Source of the DNA: Zygnema cylindricum
Taxonomy: Eukaryota; Streptophyta; Zygnematophyceae; Zygnematales; Zygnemataceae
DNA length: 62,000 nucleotides
Reading direction: 5' to 3'
Assembly: GCA_037447655.1 (NCBI GenBank)
Contig: JBBHKE010001474.1
Location: 1-62,000, forward strand
Notes under the pieces: model-generated
What the model saw: only the letters and a program-made list of their open reading frames with translations
What the model was told of the DNA's origin: nothing
Database searches by the model: none
Position numbers and translations under genes: made by a program
Shown here: piece after piece, positions 42,840 to 55,000 of the stretch
Numbering within the stretch: position 1 is the stretch's first letter
Layout of the letters: every line of letters starts with the position of its first letter

Positions 42840-43905
42840 TCCAGGTGGGTTGTCACCTACAGTGAAAAATGAAGCGAGTTGTCACCTGAAATATGAAGCG
42901 AATGCGTCGCGAATGATTATCCGACGGTCATTGTTACCTCTCAGACCTTCGGAGAGTATTGGCAAGATTGGCAAGATTCTCTGTAATGTTGTTTCGCGTA
43001 TAAAACAAAATAAGCGATACTGTTTAGTACGGATAGGCGTGGATTTCTGTAAACTACCCCACTTTTCGACTGATGGAACGCCACTTTAAGTCATTGTCCT
43101 TTTGGATTTGATGTTCCGCGATAAACAACAGTACAAAAGATAAAAGCAAGATTGTTTGAAGGTTCAATGAGAAAACGAAGATTCTCCGAGAGTGCAATTT
43201 TTTTTCAGGTTTCATGAGGTCAAAGGAAGATTCTCCGAAGGCACCAAAAAATCTCAAATTCCATGAGGTCACACGAAGATTCTCCGAATGTACGAAAAAT
43301 GCTCAGGTTCCATGAGATCAAAGCGAAGATTCTCCGAAGGTCCAAATTTTTTTTTTCTATGTTTCGGACAAGGTGAACTCGAATCAGCGAACAGAGAACC
43401 TTTTTTCGGAGGGTGTCCTGTCAGTCTGTCACGCTATGTGACAGACATTTTGAAAATCCAGCAATGACAACGTTGCCGAACGATATCCTGTCAGGTTTCG
43501 AAAACTAACGGCTAAAACGGGAGTCGTCAGTATAAAAAGCAAGCCGGCCAATACCTGACAAAGATACGCCACCTGTCACATGACGATTGAGACAGGGCAA
43601 TCCGTCTTCGCAAGAATCTCTACCATCCAATCGTAACGATTTTACACACTCATCTCCAGAGCCGAATGGAGCAATTGCTTCGCGGATGAGGACCGAAAAT
43701 CAATCGAACGGTCAATGTTAGCGCCTGGACCTTCAAAGAGTCTCGGTCAAACCTTCTGTAATGAATTTTTCAAACAAAAAAAATCGTACGGCATGGTACC
43801 CAACCGTACGAAATCCTGTAAACGTACCTACTTTTTCGTAGATAGAAACTCACAGTAACTCACCGGAACCGTTTGCCGGCAAGGTTTCGGCCGGCGCGCA
43901 CACGT
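42840..43905 (+). repeat. Direct segmental duplication, copy 1
   Basis: Matches 46495-47610 in the same orientation and nearly base for base over long stretches: GAAAAATGAAGCG, ACTCTCCGA-type blocks, TCGGACAAGGTGAACTCGAA and AACGGGAGTCGTCAG. It contains four ~49-bp units around GAAGATTCTCCGAAGG at about 43177, 43226, 43275 and 43325. No protein is recognised. Confidence 0.8.
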
Positions 43906-44227
43906 GCGTTTCAGCTTCACTATTTTAAGTGTCGAAAGTTTCGGCCGAATATATTATCTTTGGCCGACGCTTCTTCCTTGCCATGAAACACTACACCGTG
44001 AATCGCTATTAGCGTAATGAAATAGATAGCGTAATGAAACAATTAGCGTACTTTACGGTAAATTGTGTTTTTTCGGGTACACCATGATTCTAATTTATCA
44101 TGTACTCTAATTTGTACATACCTGTATAATACACAACTTTTAAAAATGTTTCGTCAAATGTTTAATCTCATGTACTATTTAATCTTAGTACCACATGGGC
44201 TTTTTTGTGTTAAATGGCATTTCATGC

Positions 44228-45028
44228 NNNNNNNNNNNNNNNNNNNNNNNNNNNNNNNNNNNNNNNNNNNNNNNNNNNNNNNNNNNNNNNNNNNNNNNNN
44301 NNNNNNNNNNNNNNNNNNNNNNNNNNNNNNNNNNNNNNNNNNNNNNNNNNNNNNNNNNNNNNNNNNNNNNNNNNNNNNNNNNNNNNNNNNNNNNNNNNNN
44401 NNNNNNNNNNNNNNNNNNNNNNNNNNNNNNNNNNNNNNNNNNNNNNNNNNNNNNNNNNNNNNNNNNNNNNNNNNNNNNNNNNNNNNNNNNNNNNNNNNNN
44501 NNNNNNNNNNNNNNNNNNNNNNNNNNNNNNNNNNNNNNNNNNNNNNNNNNNNNNNNNNNNNNNNNNNNNNNNNNNNNNNNNNNNNNNNNNNNNNNNNNNN
44601 NNNNNNNNNNNNNNNNNNNNNNNNNNNNNNNNNNNNNNNNNNNNNNNNNNNNNNNNNNNNNNNNNNNNNNNNNNNNNNNNNNNNNNNNNNNNNNNNNNNN
44701 NNNNNNNNNNNNNNNNNNNNNNNNNNNNNNNNNNNNNNNNNNNNNNNNNNNNNNNNNNNNNNNNNNNNNNNNNNNNNNNNNNNNNNNNNNNNNNNNNNNN
44801 NNNNNNNNNNNNNNNNNNNNNNNNNNNNNNNNNNNNNNNNNNNNNNNNNNNNNNNNNNNNNNNNNNNNNNNNNNNNNNNNNNNNNNNNNNNNNNNNNNNN
44901 NNNNNNNNNNNNNNNNNNNNNNNNNNNNNNNNNNNNNNNNNNNNNNNNNNNNNNNNNNNNNNNNNNNNNNNNNNNNNNNNNNNNNNNNNNNNNNNNNNNN
45001 NNNNNNNNNNNNNNNNNNNNNNNNNNNN
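44228..45028. other. Assembly gap (N)
   Basis: 801 undetermined bases. Frames crossing it are meaningless. Confidence 1.
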
Positions 45029-45210
45029 TTCGAAATCATGCCTTACTGTGTGATACATGCGATGTGATAAATTTTTGTTTGAATGAGCCGGCAAAAAGCT
45101 TTAATCATTGATTGCTACAAATTTGTCATGTCATGGTTATAGACCCAAGCGAAAAGGTACGCTGCGTGAGTTAAAGGTGACAGCTGCGAAAGTAGACTGT
45201 GAATAAATAG

Positions 45211-45585
45211 CGTTAGTTACTAATTTCGATTTTTTTAAAATAGTGTAGCGTACGTAATATGTCAGTCCGTACTAAAGCTTGTTTTTATTTTGTATAGACG
45301 TACAAAATAAGTGTCAGATGAAAGCGTCGACAGTGGAAATTGAGTGCGTCGCATGGAAAAGCGAACCCAGATATTGGTACTGTACTGTTTAAACATCGTT
45401 AGTTACTAATTTCGAAAAACGGCCGAGTAAGTTTGTTTTTAAATAGTGTAGCGTACATAGTGTGTCATTCCGTACTAAAGCTTTTAATTATTCTGTACAG
45501 GCGTACAAAATAAGTGTAAGATGAAAGCGTCGTCAGTGGAAATTGAGTGTGTCGCACAGAAAATCGTACGCAGATTTGATTCCAA
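45211..45585. repeat. 186-bp tandem duplication
   Basis: Units start CGTTAGTTACTAATTTCG at 45211 and 45397. Both contain GTCCGTACTAAAGC-like, CGTACAAAATAAGTGT and AGTGGAAATTGAGTG blocks, with moderate divergence. Confidence 0.8.
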
Positions 45586-46494
45586 GTCATAAAGACGAAG
45601 GAAAATAGCATTAACCTGTTCTTACATATTCAGGCGTCGAATATGTGAACACAGACTTTTGCGGCTAACCTAAAAACATGGGAATGTGTATCGTTTTCTT
45701 AACTTTAATAGCGATTAACGGTGTACTTCCAATCTTTTTCTGTTAATTCCGTACGCTTTGTTCGTACATTATGTCCGTACATGAAAAGTATACGAATTTA
45801 ACGAAAACTTCAAAATCTTAAAAAATTAACGCATTTTCGTAAAAAAGTTAAAATCCGTACGTTTGGTACCTCTATGAATATAAGTTAAATGAAACGTAAC
45901 GAATACACGGAATACCTGTCGTTATAGTTTCGTTCCTACACGATACTAAACTGAACTGGATAAACGTACTAAAGCTATACGGTCACGTAGCGTTGAAAGG
46001 TAACTGCGCTTTACAACCCGAAGCATGGAATCGACTGCACCACGTCATAGTGTACGGTTTGTCATATGTTGTACTCACACCTCTTTTACTGTAATAATAT
46101 TCACGCGTGTGAAAAAAATCCTTATCACAGTTATGAATACCAGTGAGTGAAAGGACATAAACCCGTACGTTTCGACGGTTTTTACTCGTACCTATTTTAG
46201 TGTACATTTATGAACGACGTAATGATTGTTTATCCGCAAACCCAAATTAGAATGACGGATTCATTAGACTGAGAAGGACAATACGTGGTACGGATTGTCA
46301 GATTTTGTACTTCTACCTGTTTTAACGTATATGTCATGACGGCGGATTCTGTATACCTAAATCAGCGTTAAGGAGAAATTACAATTAAACATTTTTTTGA
46401 CGATGTGGTTGATACACAAATTAGCATTAATGACACTAATTCTTTATTCACACTAATAATTTATATACGCTAATAACGATTCACGGTGTACAGT

Positions 46495-47610
46495 GAAAAA
46501 TGAAGCGAATGCGTCGCGAATGAATATCCGACGGTCATTGTTACCTCTTAAACCTTCGACCTTCGGAGAGTATTGGCAAGATTGGTAAGATTCTAATTTT
46601 GTGTGTAATGTTGTTTCGCGTATAAAAACAAAATAAGCGGTACGGTCTGGTACGAATTGGCGCGGATTTCTGTAAACTACCCCACTTTTCGACTGATGGA
46701 ACGCCGCTTTAAGTCATTGTCCTTTTGGGTTTTATGTTCCGCGATAAACAACAGTACAAAAGATAAAAGTAAGATTGGATAAACAACAGTACAAAAGATA
46801 AAAGTAAGATTGTTTAAAGGTTGAATGAGATAAAACGAAGATTCCCCGAGAGTGCAACTTTTTTTCAGGTTTCATGAGGTCAAGGAAGATTCTTTGAAGG
46901 AGCAATAAACTTTCTGGTTTCGAGTGAGGTCAAAGGAAGATTCTCCGAAGGCACGAAAAAATCTCAGATTCCATGAGGTCACACGAAGATTCTCCGAAGG
47001 TACGAAAAATTCTGAGGTTCCATGAGGTCAAGTCGAAGATTCTCCGAAGGTCCAAAAAAAAAGTTTTTATGTTTCGGACAAGGTGAACTCGAATCAGCAA
47101 ACAGAGAATCTTTTTCCGGAGGGTGTCCTGTCAGTCTGTCACGCTATGTGACAGACATTTTGAAAATCCAGCAATGACAACGTTGCCGAACGATATCCTG
47201 TCAGGTTTCGAAAACTAACGGCTAAAACGGGAGTCGTCAGCATAAAAAGCTAGCCGGCCAATACGTGACAAAGATACGCCACCTGTCACATGACGATTGA
47301 GAGGGGGCAATCCGACTTCGCAAGAATCTCTATTATCCAATCGTAACTATTTTACACACTCATCTCCAGAGCCGAATGGAGCAATTGCTTCGCGACGAGG
47401 ACCGAAAATCAATCGAACGGTCAATGTTAGCGCCTGGACCTTCAAAGAATCTCGGTCAGACCTTCTGTAATGAGTTTTCAAACAAAATAGTTGTACGTCA
47501 TGGTACGCAGCCGTACGAAATCCTGTAAACATACCTACTTTTTCGTAGATAGAAACTCGGTAACTCACCGGAACCGTTTGCCGGCAAGGTTTTGGCCGGC
47601 GCGCAGTTGC
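46495..47610 (+). repeat. Direct segmental duplication, copy 2
   Basis: Second copy of 42840-43905. It has an extra 35-bp tandem duplication (units at 46743 and 46778) and an additional imperfect GAAGATTCT unit near 46880. Confidence 0.8.
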
Positions 47611-47629
47611 ACGTGCGTTTCTTTTTGTA

Positions 47630-48860
47630 ATGGTTGATTTTTAACCGTTTGCCGGCAATGTGCTGCAACTCCGTTCTAAATTAGAACAAAAGTAGGTGAA
47701 AGTAGGCCCATTCAATATGCCTATTGTATGCAAAACATACAATATGACCTTAAGACCCATATTGTATTCAGACCTATTCAGACCAATTAAAACATTCGGA
47801 CCAAAAATTGGACCAATTAAAATATTCGGACCAAATATTTTTTTTACACCGTCAGATATGGACGATCGAACGGTCTCTGATCAAAGTAGCGATCTAAGAA
47901 GATCACATGAAAAGCCCATAACACAACTTACGATAAAGGCGCCGACCAAAGGCCTACCATAAAAGCGCCTACTTTTGAAATATGGTTCTAATTTAGAGAG
48001 GGAAAAATTGAGTGACAGAAGCAGCTTCACTATTTAAGTGTCGAAAGTTTCGGTCGAATAAATTATCTTTGGCCGACGCTTCTTCCTTGCCATGAAACAC
48101 TATCTTTGCAAAGCTTCCGCTGGTTTGAGCGTATCTTTGTCTTCTTGTGGTGTCAATCCTATCCGTACATTCATCCTCTTTTAATTTCTTACAAAGCAGC
48201 AAAACTCTCAACTGCGGCTGTTTTTCTAAAGCGCGAAAGCCTCCGTGTTTACGCGTTTCTACTACGAATTGGCGCGCTGTCCTTGGAAAGAAGCGGCCGT
48301 CCCAGAGCCTCTATCGGCAAGGATGGAAGATGACGCTCCTTCACATAGAACCTTACAGTCTCTAAGTGCTCTAACTGCCATGTCACCGCACTTAGGTTCG
48401 TCGCAATAAAACCAAGAAGAGTGAAAATACATATTATGTAAATACGCGGTTGTCTTGCTTGGTTATTTTTTCTCTATGGTTTTGTTGAATTTTGAAGTAT
48501 CTTGATTGAAATGAAAGCAAGTATGTGAATGAGCATTACATTGATTTTTTTTTTTTTTTTTTTATTTATCGTTTAACTTACGAAATTTATTTGTTTCTAA
48601 TGGAAAGTAAACACAATTTTCGCGCTTGTTTGTTTCTTGGAAATTTCACCCCGAATGTTCCTTATAGCTGTGTTTTTCATCTTTTGGTTGTATCCATAAC
48701 CGTGTTATATAGAGCTGCATTTTTTTATACCAGAGTCAGTTGTCTTCGCTTATTGCCTAAGTTAAGGCCGGGATTCTAGTTTCATTTTGTTATGATACTT
48801 TATTCTCATCACGGTAGAGCTTAAAAAATGGTAAGATTGTCAAAGCTGAAATGGGAACAC
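47630..48860 (+). repeat. Right arm of the 0.9-kb inverted repeat
   Basis: Inverted partner of 852-1790. It includes a T run at 48545-48563 and ends about 210 bp before the first recognised PDR exon, so it makes up most of the sequence where that gene's promoter and leader would be expected. Confidence 0.8.
47688..47985. mobile_element. MITE with AAAAGTAGG termini, inserted in the right inverted-repeat arm
   Basis: Left AAAAGTAGGTG and right CGCCTACTTTT are inverted repeats. The left inverted-repeat arm at about 1728-1745 lacks this segment, providing an empty site. A relative with the same CATATTGTATG and ACCTACTTTT blocks ends near 5637. Confidence 0.6.
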
Positions 48861-49038
48861 AGAAATGACAAACGAGATTGGCTGAAAGCTACAGTAGTGC
48901 AAGAAGCTGATGCGCATACGCCGACCAATTTAATTCTTTGCGCATAACGTCACATTAGTTTGAAATATTGAGCTTTAAACATCCAATTAAATTCAATTCA
49001 CTGTTTCTTTCATTCTTACCTCTTCTAATCCTGTTTTT

Positions 49039-49072
49039 TTGTGTTTTTTGTGTTCTCATTCGTGTATTACAG
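49039..49072 (+). other. Uncertain 5' end of the PDR gene
   Basis: ATG 49039 is in frame with the first recognised exon ([15 protein letters not shown]...). It would read through a sequence that otherwise looks like a pyrimidine-rich intron end with acceptor TTACAG at 49067-49072. PDR proteins normally have 30-60 further N-terminal residues, so an upstream exon probably exists or has been lost. I found none between 48860 and 49040. Confidence 0.4.
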
Positions 49073-52000
49073 TGGAAGGGCAGAGGGATGGGGAGAAGGC
49101 GGCTTTAGAACGCCATTCAACATTTGACCGCTTGAACACAACCATCATTAGCAAGGTATTGTTTCGACTCTCACTTGCATACAATCCTGAGACTCGCAGT
49201 ATCATAATGGTTGTAGAAAATGTATCTCCTCCAGGTGAAATGCAAACTGTAACGGAAAATTTATCCTTTGCAGATTTTACTGAATCCGTTGTCCACCAAC
49301 TTTATTTTGCTCGATAATTCAAACGCTCTCTTGAACTTCTACATGTAATAGTTGTGTTTTTTGAAGCTTTCTAAAATTTCGGTTTCCCCTCTTGATTTTT
49401 ATCCTTCTTCAGACGATGCATGATGGTTGTGATGTTCCGTCGTAAGTGGATGTTGCCAAATTGAGTCTGGATGAACGACAGAAGCTAGTGGAAGCGGCCC
49501 TGGAAACTAAAGACCAGGATAATGAGATTCTTCGGAATTTCAAGGACCATTTGGAGAGGTAAAACCAATTTATTTAACAAGAAAACAAGGTAATATGCAA
49601 ATCCTGGAGAAACATATGAACTGATGTTATGTCCATAAGTCTACTTGATTTTCTATTTCTTTAGATGACATTTCTGCTTAATAGTTTTCCTAATGGGGCT
49701 GTTGGCCTAAGTTTGTTAATTGTTGTTTTTGAAGGATTCACAATGCAATGTGGTCAAGCTATCTGAGTTCAATGTTATCTTTTGCACTCAATTGCAGAGT
49801 GGGAATTGAGTTTCCTTCCGTAGAAGTTCGTTTCGAGAGTGTGAGCATTGAGGCAGGAGTGTATGTGGGAAATCGTGCCTTACCCACTTTAACCAATTTT
49901 ACACGAAATTTCTTTGAGGTACGCGTTATTCACAACTAAGGAGACCGGTTTCTAATTCTCTTTTTCATTCTCTCCAACCGTTTTTTGATTTTTCTGGCAA
50001 GTTACTGCGTCACAACGTCAGTATCTAGAAGTTCAATTAGTGTAAATTTGAGGTGAAATCCCTGTTTATGTAACCATGTGCTATTCCCTCGCCCTTCAAT
50101 GTGTAGTTTTAACTTGTTTACAATTTTTTCATTTGTTTACGCAAATTTTTGGTTACTTTTGCAGTCTTTTCTGATTTTTTTAAGACTTCTTCCAAACAAC
50201 AAACGTGTATTTTCCATACTTCACAATGTTAGTGGAGTCCTCAAGCCTGGAAGGTGAGTAGCTTGGATTTTGCGAGATTTTATTTTTCATCCGTCTGTGT
50301 TCACTTTCGTGATGCTTGAACCGCGTTTGTGTATATATATTTTTTGAATGGACGGTTATTCTGACCTACATTGCGCAATTAATTACACTACGAGCTATAA
50401 CTTCGTGAGGCTCAATTCTAGTCGTATGAGGTACGTTAGTTTTTGTATGATGCTCTTTTTGTGAAATGACTTGCAGAGAATGAAATTTAAAAAAACTCAC
50501 CTTTGAGAGTGTGTTTGAGACGTGTTTGCTTTGCATAAAAGTAAGTTTCTTTTTTTGGACTTTGATGATACAGGATGACTCTCCTCTTAGGACCTCCCGG
50601 TGCAGGAAAGTCCACACTAATGATGGCGTTAGCTGGAAAGCTTGATGAAGATCTCAAAGTAAGCACCATGCCTTTTTATACTTGATTATTCTTTCTTTCA
50701 TAACTTGTTGGACTCTTTCTTCTTATGTTTCTTTCATCACTTGGTACGCAATTTAAGCAGGAAGTTTTGAATTGATTTTTTTTGATCCGTCACAACACAA
50801 ACATAGGAAAAATAACATTTGATGTATTGAAAATTTCGTTCTGGATGTATGTTGATAACATTTGAAGGTACTGGAAAATTGTGAATATTAACTGTTATTC
50901 ATCATGTTCCATTTATCCTCGTTATCTTCAATTTTGGAAAAATAGATCAAGACGAGTATAGAATAATTCAATTAAGTTAATGAATCTAATGTTTAATTGA
51001 AGTGGTCCAAAAGCCAATGTCTATGTTCTAACGTGTTTGCAAATAAAAACCTGTAATTAATTAAGTGCACCAAGCTTCAAATTTGTTACTATGACACAAT
51101 TTAAAAGTTATTTGGCGGTTGATACAGGGGATTTTCTCTTCTAGTTTCAGTTAATAATGGCATAACACATTTTAGTTTTTAACAATCCTCGTTTCGATGC
51201 TTGTCCTCTTGCACCGAATCTTGCTCTAAAAACTGTAATTGCTGAATGAAATTTGTTTCTGGCTTTTCCATGTGCTTCAGTTTGAGGGAACCATCACTTA
51301 CAATGGACACAAAATGGATGAATTCGTTCCTGTCCGTACAGCTGCCTATGTAAGCCAGAATGACGTTCACAGTGGAGAAATGACCGTTCGTGAAACTTTG
51401 GATTTTTCTGCTCGAGTCCAGGGTTCTGGTTTCAGAGCAGGTCAGCTCAAATTCCAGAGATCACTCCAGGTCAACAGGAAAGAAGAAATTGTTAAGGGAT
51501 GTCTTTAAGAAAATATTTAATGTTAACATTTAAAGTTAATGTTTTAAATAAAGGAGGTGCTCCAGTTTGGTGAGGGAATCTACAGCTCATCAACAGGTAG
51601 GAAGATAATGGAGTTTGTTCGTTTCTCGTTTTCTTTTAGATGTGAAGGTTTTCTTTTTTGTGACCGGTCAATTAAAAGAGGATGTTTGAAAATTGTTGGC
51701 TCTTGTACCTTTTAGGTTTAATTGATGGTAAAAATTTTGGGCGAAATGTTCCGCTTTGTGATATGCTTTTGTTTGATAATAGATCCAAGATTTATCTCAA
51801 AATGGGAGAAGTTGTTGTTGATGAAATACTTTTGAGTTTTCTTTCAGATTTGGGACGAGAACTTGAGAAACGAGAAAGGGATGCAGGGATAAAGCCAGAT
51901 CCAACGATGGATGCTTTCATGAAGGTCACCCATCCCTCATCCACTCTAAAATTCATTTGGAAACACTTTCAAGTAATGAAGGAGGATGATAGAATCTTCA

Positions 52001-55000
52001 GAATGCATTTGGAATCACTTCAAATTATAATTTCGTATTTGACAAACAGTCAATGTTATTGCAACAAATAATTTTTTGAAGGTTCATGCTACGGATTAAT
52101 GTGGATTTAAAGATCTTATTTCCAGTGTTTTTCTTTAAGAATTGGCAAATGTGGGGAATTTAATTCTCAGTAAATTTGAGAGAAATATTTGCCTAGGGCG
52201 GAGCATTTAAGTGTAAATTTCATAGGCTCTATACTTTAATATTTCTTGTGAAGAAACTTCTTAAACTTTACAGACTCACATTGTTCTTTTCTTTTGCCTC
52301 TCTTTTCTAAACTTGGTACAGGCTTTATCCGTGAATGGAAATCGTGAAAATGTGATTACTGACTACATCCTCAAGGTAACAAATTTGGCTATTATTTTTT
52401 TGACGCACGGCTTGTGGGTGAGGCTCGAGAGGCGTGGTACTGTCTTTATTGCTCCTCGGTCTGTCCGGTTTTATTTACTGTGGATTATATAAACCCTGAC
52501 TGCGTTACTTTGGCTGGTTTTCTGAACTTGTCACGTCATCGGCTATTCCTGCTTATAGTTGAACGACTTTTGTGCAATAGTTTTTTGCTTTTTTTAAGTG
52601 AAAACCTTTATTAGTGTGGTGCAAAACATGAGTTAGTATGGAATACACTGAAGCTTGCTTTTCTTTGAGGCGCCGTCGATTTAGTGTGGATTAGCAATGA
52701 TGATACTGTTATGAACTTGCTCACCCCAAACCGCATTAAATGTGGTAAATGGTGCATGGAAAAAAGACTATGGTTTGTGTGGTGTTTTGGTGGTAAATTT
52801 GTCACTTAGTGGTTTCGGTGTTGTCTTTTTCACTTTCTTTCCTTTGCCTGTACAGATTCTTGGACTCGAGGAGTGCTCTGAGACACTAGTCGGCAATGAA
52901 ATGTTTCGTGGAATTTCCGGAGGACAGAAGAAACGAGTCACCACGGGTAAATGATAAAAATAATTTCTTTCTTTGCAAGCCTTTGTGAATATGTCTGATT
53001 CCGAGTTTCCTGGTACTCGTAGAATCCTGGTATATTTTACCCTTCTTATTCTTATTTTGTAATCAGATAGTTTCCCGCTGGAGTTTCTTAATAACGTCGT
53101 TGCCTTTTTCCATCTGTTTTTGAAATAGGAAAATATAACAGCGTCTGAATGGCTGTGAACAAAAATGACTTTTAAGGTTATTTTAACGAGAGTTTGGGTA
53201 CCTATTAATTCTTGTTAGCATTTTTTTTCTCTATTTGAGTTTTATAGTTTGTGTTACTTTTATTTCACTCGGTGACTCCGATTGGTTTGAATTTTTGCAG
53301 GCGAGATGATTGTGGGTCCGCAGCAAGTTCTTTTCGCCGACGAAATTTCGACAGGTCTTGACTCGTCCACAACTTACCAAATTAGTCAGTGCTTGCGAAA
53401 CTTCACTCACCTTCAGGTACTTTTTTATTTTTCGAAGCACATCATTGCAGCTGAAGTAATATTTTAGCCTCCCATACTCTGCAGTTTTCCTTTTTGCCTC
53501 AGTCAAAATAACAACTTAAAAAGATTATTTTCTACAAATGCTCTTTTTGTCCAGTATCTTCCTTCCTGTAAGTACAAATAACATGTGAAAGATTGGTATA
53601 TTCTTGGTGGGATTTTCAGAATGCAACGACTTTAGTTGCTCTTTTGCAACCTGCTCCGGAAACGTACGACCTTTTCGACGATATTTTACTTCTTGCTGAA
53701 GGGCACATTGTTTACCATGGTCCGAGAGAGGAAATTGTACCTTTTTTCCAATCGCAAGGGTTTTTCTGCCCGGATCGAAAGGGAGTTGCCGATTTTTTGC
53801 AGGAGGTGAGTTCTGAAAAACTGCCTAAGTAGTAGTACTTTAAACTGAGATGACCACTCATGGTTCTTGTGTCCGGTGCGTGAAAATTATAACTATTTTT
53901 GATGTCACTAAATGCTGTTTGTATTCTGTATGGAATTTTTGTATAGGTGATTTCATTTAAAGATCAGCAGCAATATTGGGGAAAGAAGGAAAGCTATCGT
54001 TATGTTTCTGTTCGACAATTTTCTGAAGCCTTCGAGGCATCGGTTCGCGGAAAGGAAATTGGAAGGACACTTTCGGTACTGTCACTCTACACTCTTGACT
54101 TCTTTTGACTTCTGATAATTTTTGGTTGTGTCTCGGTTTGCAGGCTCTTTATTTTGGGAACATTTTAGATGTAGTTTGTGAAAATGGTATTTTTAGTGTG
54201 ATTGAGAACTTTGTAACGAATTATAAGCTTGCAACGTAAAATGGATCACTAATTGACAATTTTTTTGGTTTTTCTTCAGACTCCTTATCCCAAAGAGAAA
54301 AGCCACCCGGCGGCCCTTGTGAAGGAAAAATTTGGGCTTTCTCAAATTGAGCTTTTTAAGGCTTTGTTTGAACGTGAAGCCCTTCTCATGAAAAGAAATG
54401 CTATCCTCTACATTGCACAGACACTTCAGGTAGTCGTCGTAGCTTTTATTACAATGACTGTCTTCTTACGAACAGAACACAAAGATCTTTCAATCGATAC
54501 GGGTTATAAGCTCCTCGGATCTTTTTTCTTCGGTCTCGTTGTCATGTTATTCAACGGATTCGCAGAGCTTAATCTCATTGTTATGAGGTTACCAGTTTAT
54601 TATAAGCAACGAGAGAACTCTTTTTTTCCCGCGTGGGCATATTCTCTTCCGATGTGGATTCTTTCCATTCCATTTTCTGCCTGGGGTTCTTTTATTTGGG
54701 TGGCAATGACCTATTATGTTATTGGGTACTCGCCGGAAGTGGGTATATTTTTTCGACAATTGCTGGAAATGTTTCTTATTCATCAGATGTCGATTGCACT
54801 TTTTCGCTTTATCGGCGCGGTTGGGAGGACCATGGTCGTTGCAAATACATTTGGATTATTCGCGATAATTATTTTGTTCTGTCTTGGAGGGTTTCTTATT
54901 GCTAAAGGTAGTCACTTTCTTCTCTCCTCTGGTGTTACATGTGGAACGTTGTATTTTTCCAAATGAATCAAGATATTTTTTTTAATATCAGGGAGAAGGG

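Larger units (their letters stand above)
43994..46488. mobile_element. TA-flanked CACCGTG element containing the assembly gap
   Basis: Left end CACCGTGAATCGCTATTAG follows TA (43992-43993); the right end CTAATAACGATTCACGGTG precedes TA (46489-46490). Paralogous sequence at 48090-48105 reads ...GAAACACTATCTTTGC without the element, supporting insertion at TA. The 801-base gap hides part of the interior, which could hold a transposase. A CACCGTTAATC-like match at 45706-45723 is internal, since it is also present in the inverted copy near 13040. Confidence 0.5.

Noticed and set aside
44065-45111. Frames of 279-348 codons across 44228-45028
   Set aside because: They consist almost entirely of undetermined bases.
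45706-45723. Right end of the TA element at 43994
   Set aside because: The CACCGTTAATC-like motif is flanked on both sides by sequence also present around the equivalent site near 13040, so it is internal to a larger repeat.
48106-48365. Frames shared with the minus strand near 1394-1753 that look conserved
   Set aside because: Conservation is explained by the inverted repeat itself. Both strands and more than one frame are equally open, and there is no domain.
49413-49558. Calling the whole PDR gene a pseudogene
   Set aside because: Only one stop is present. Twenty-one other exons are open with correct phases and canonical splice sites, which is not the pattern of a long-dead gene.
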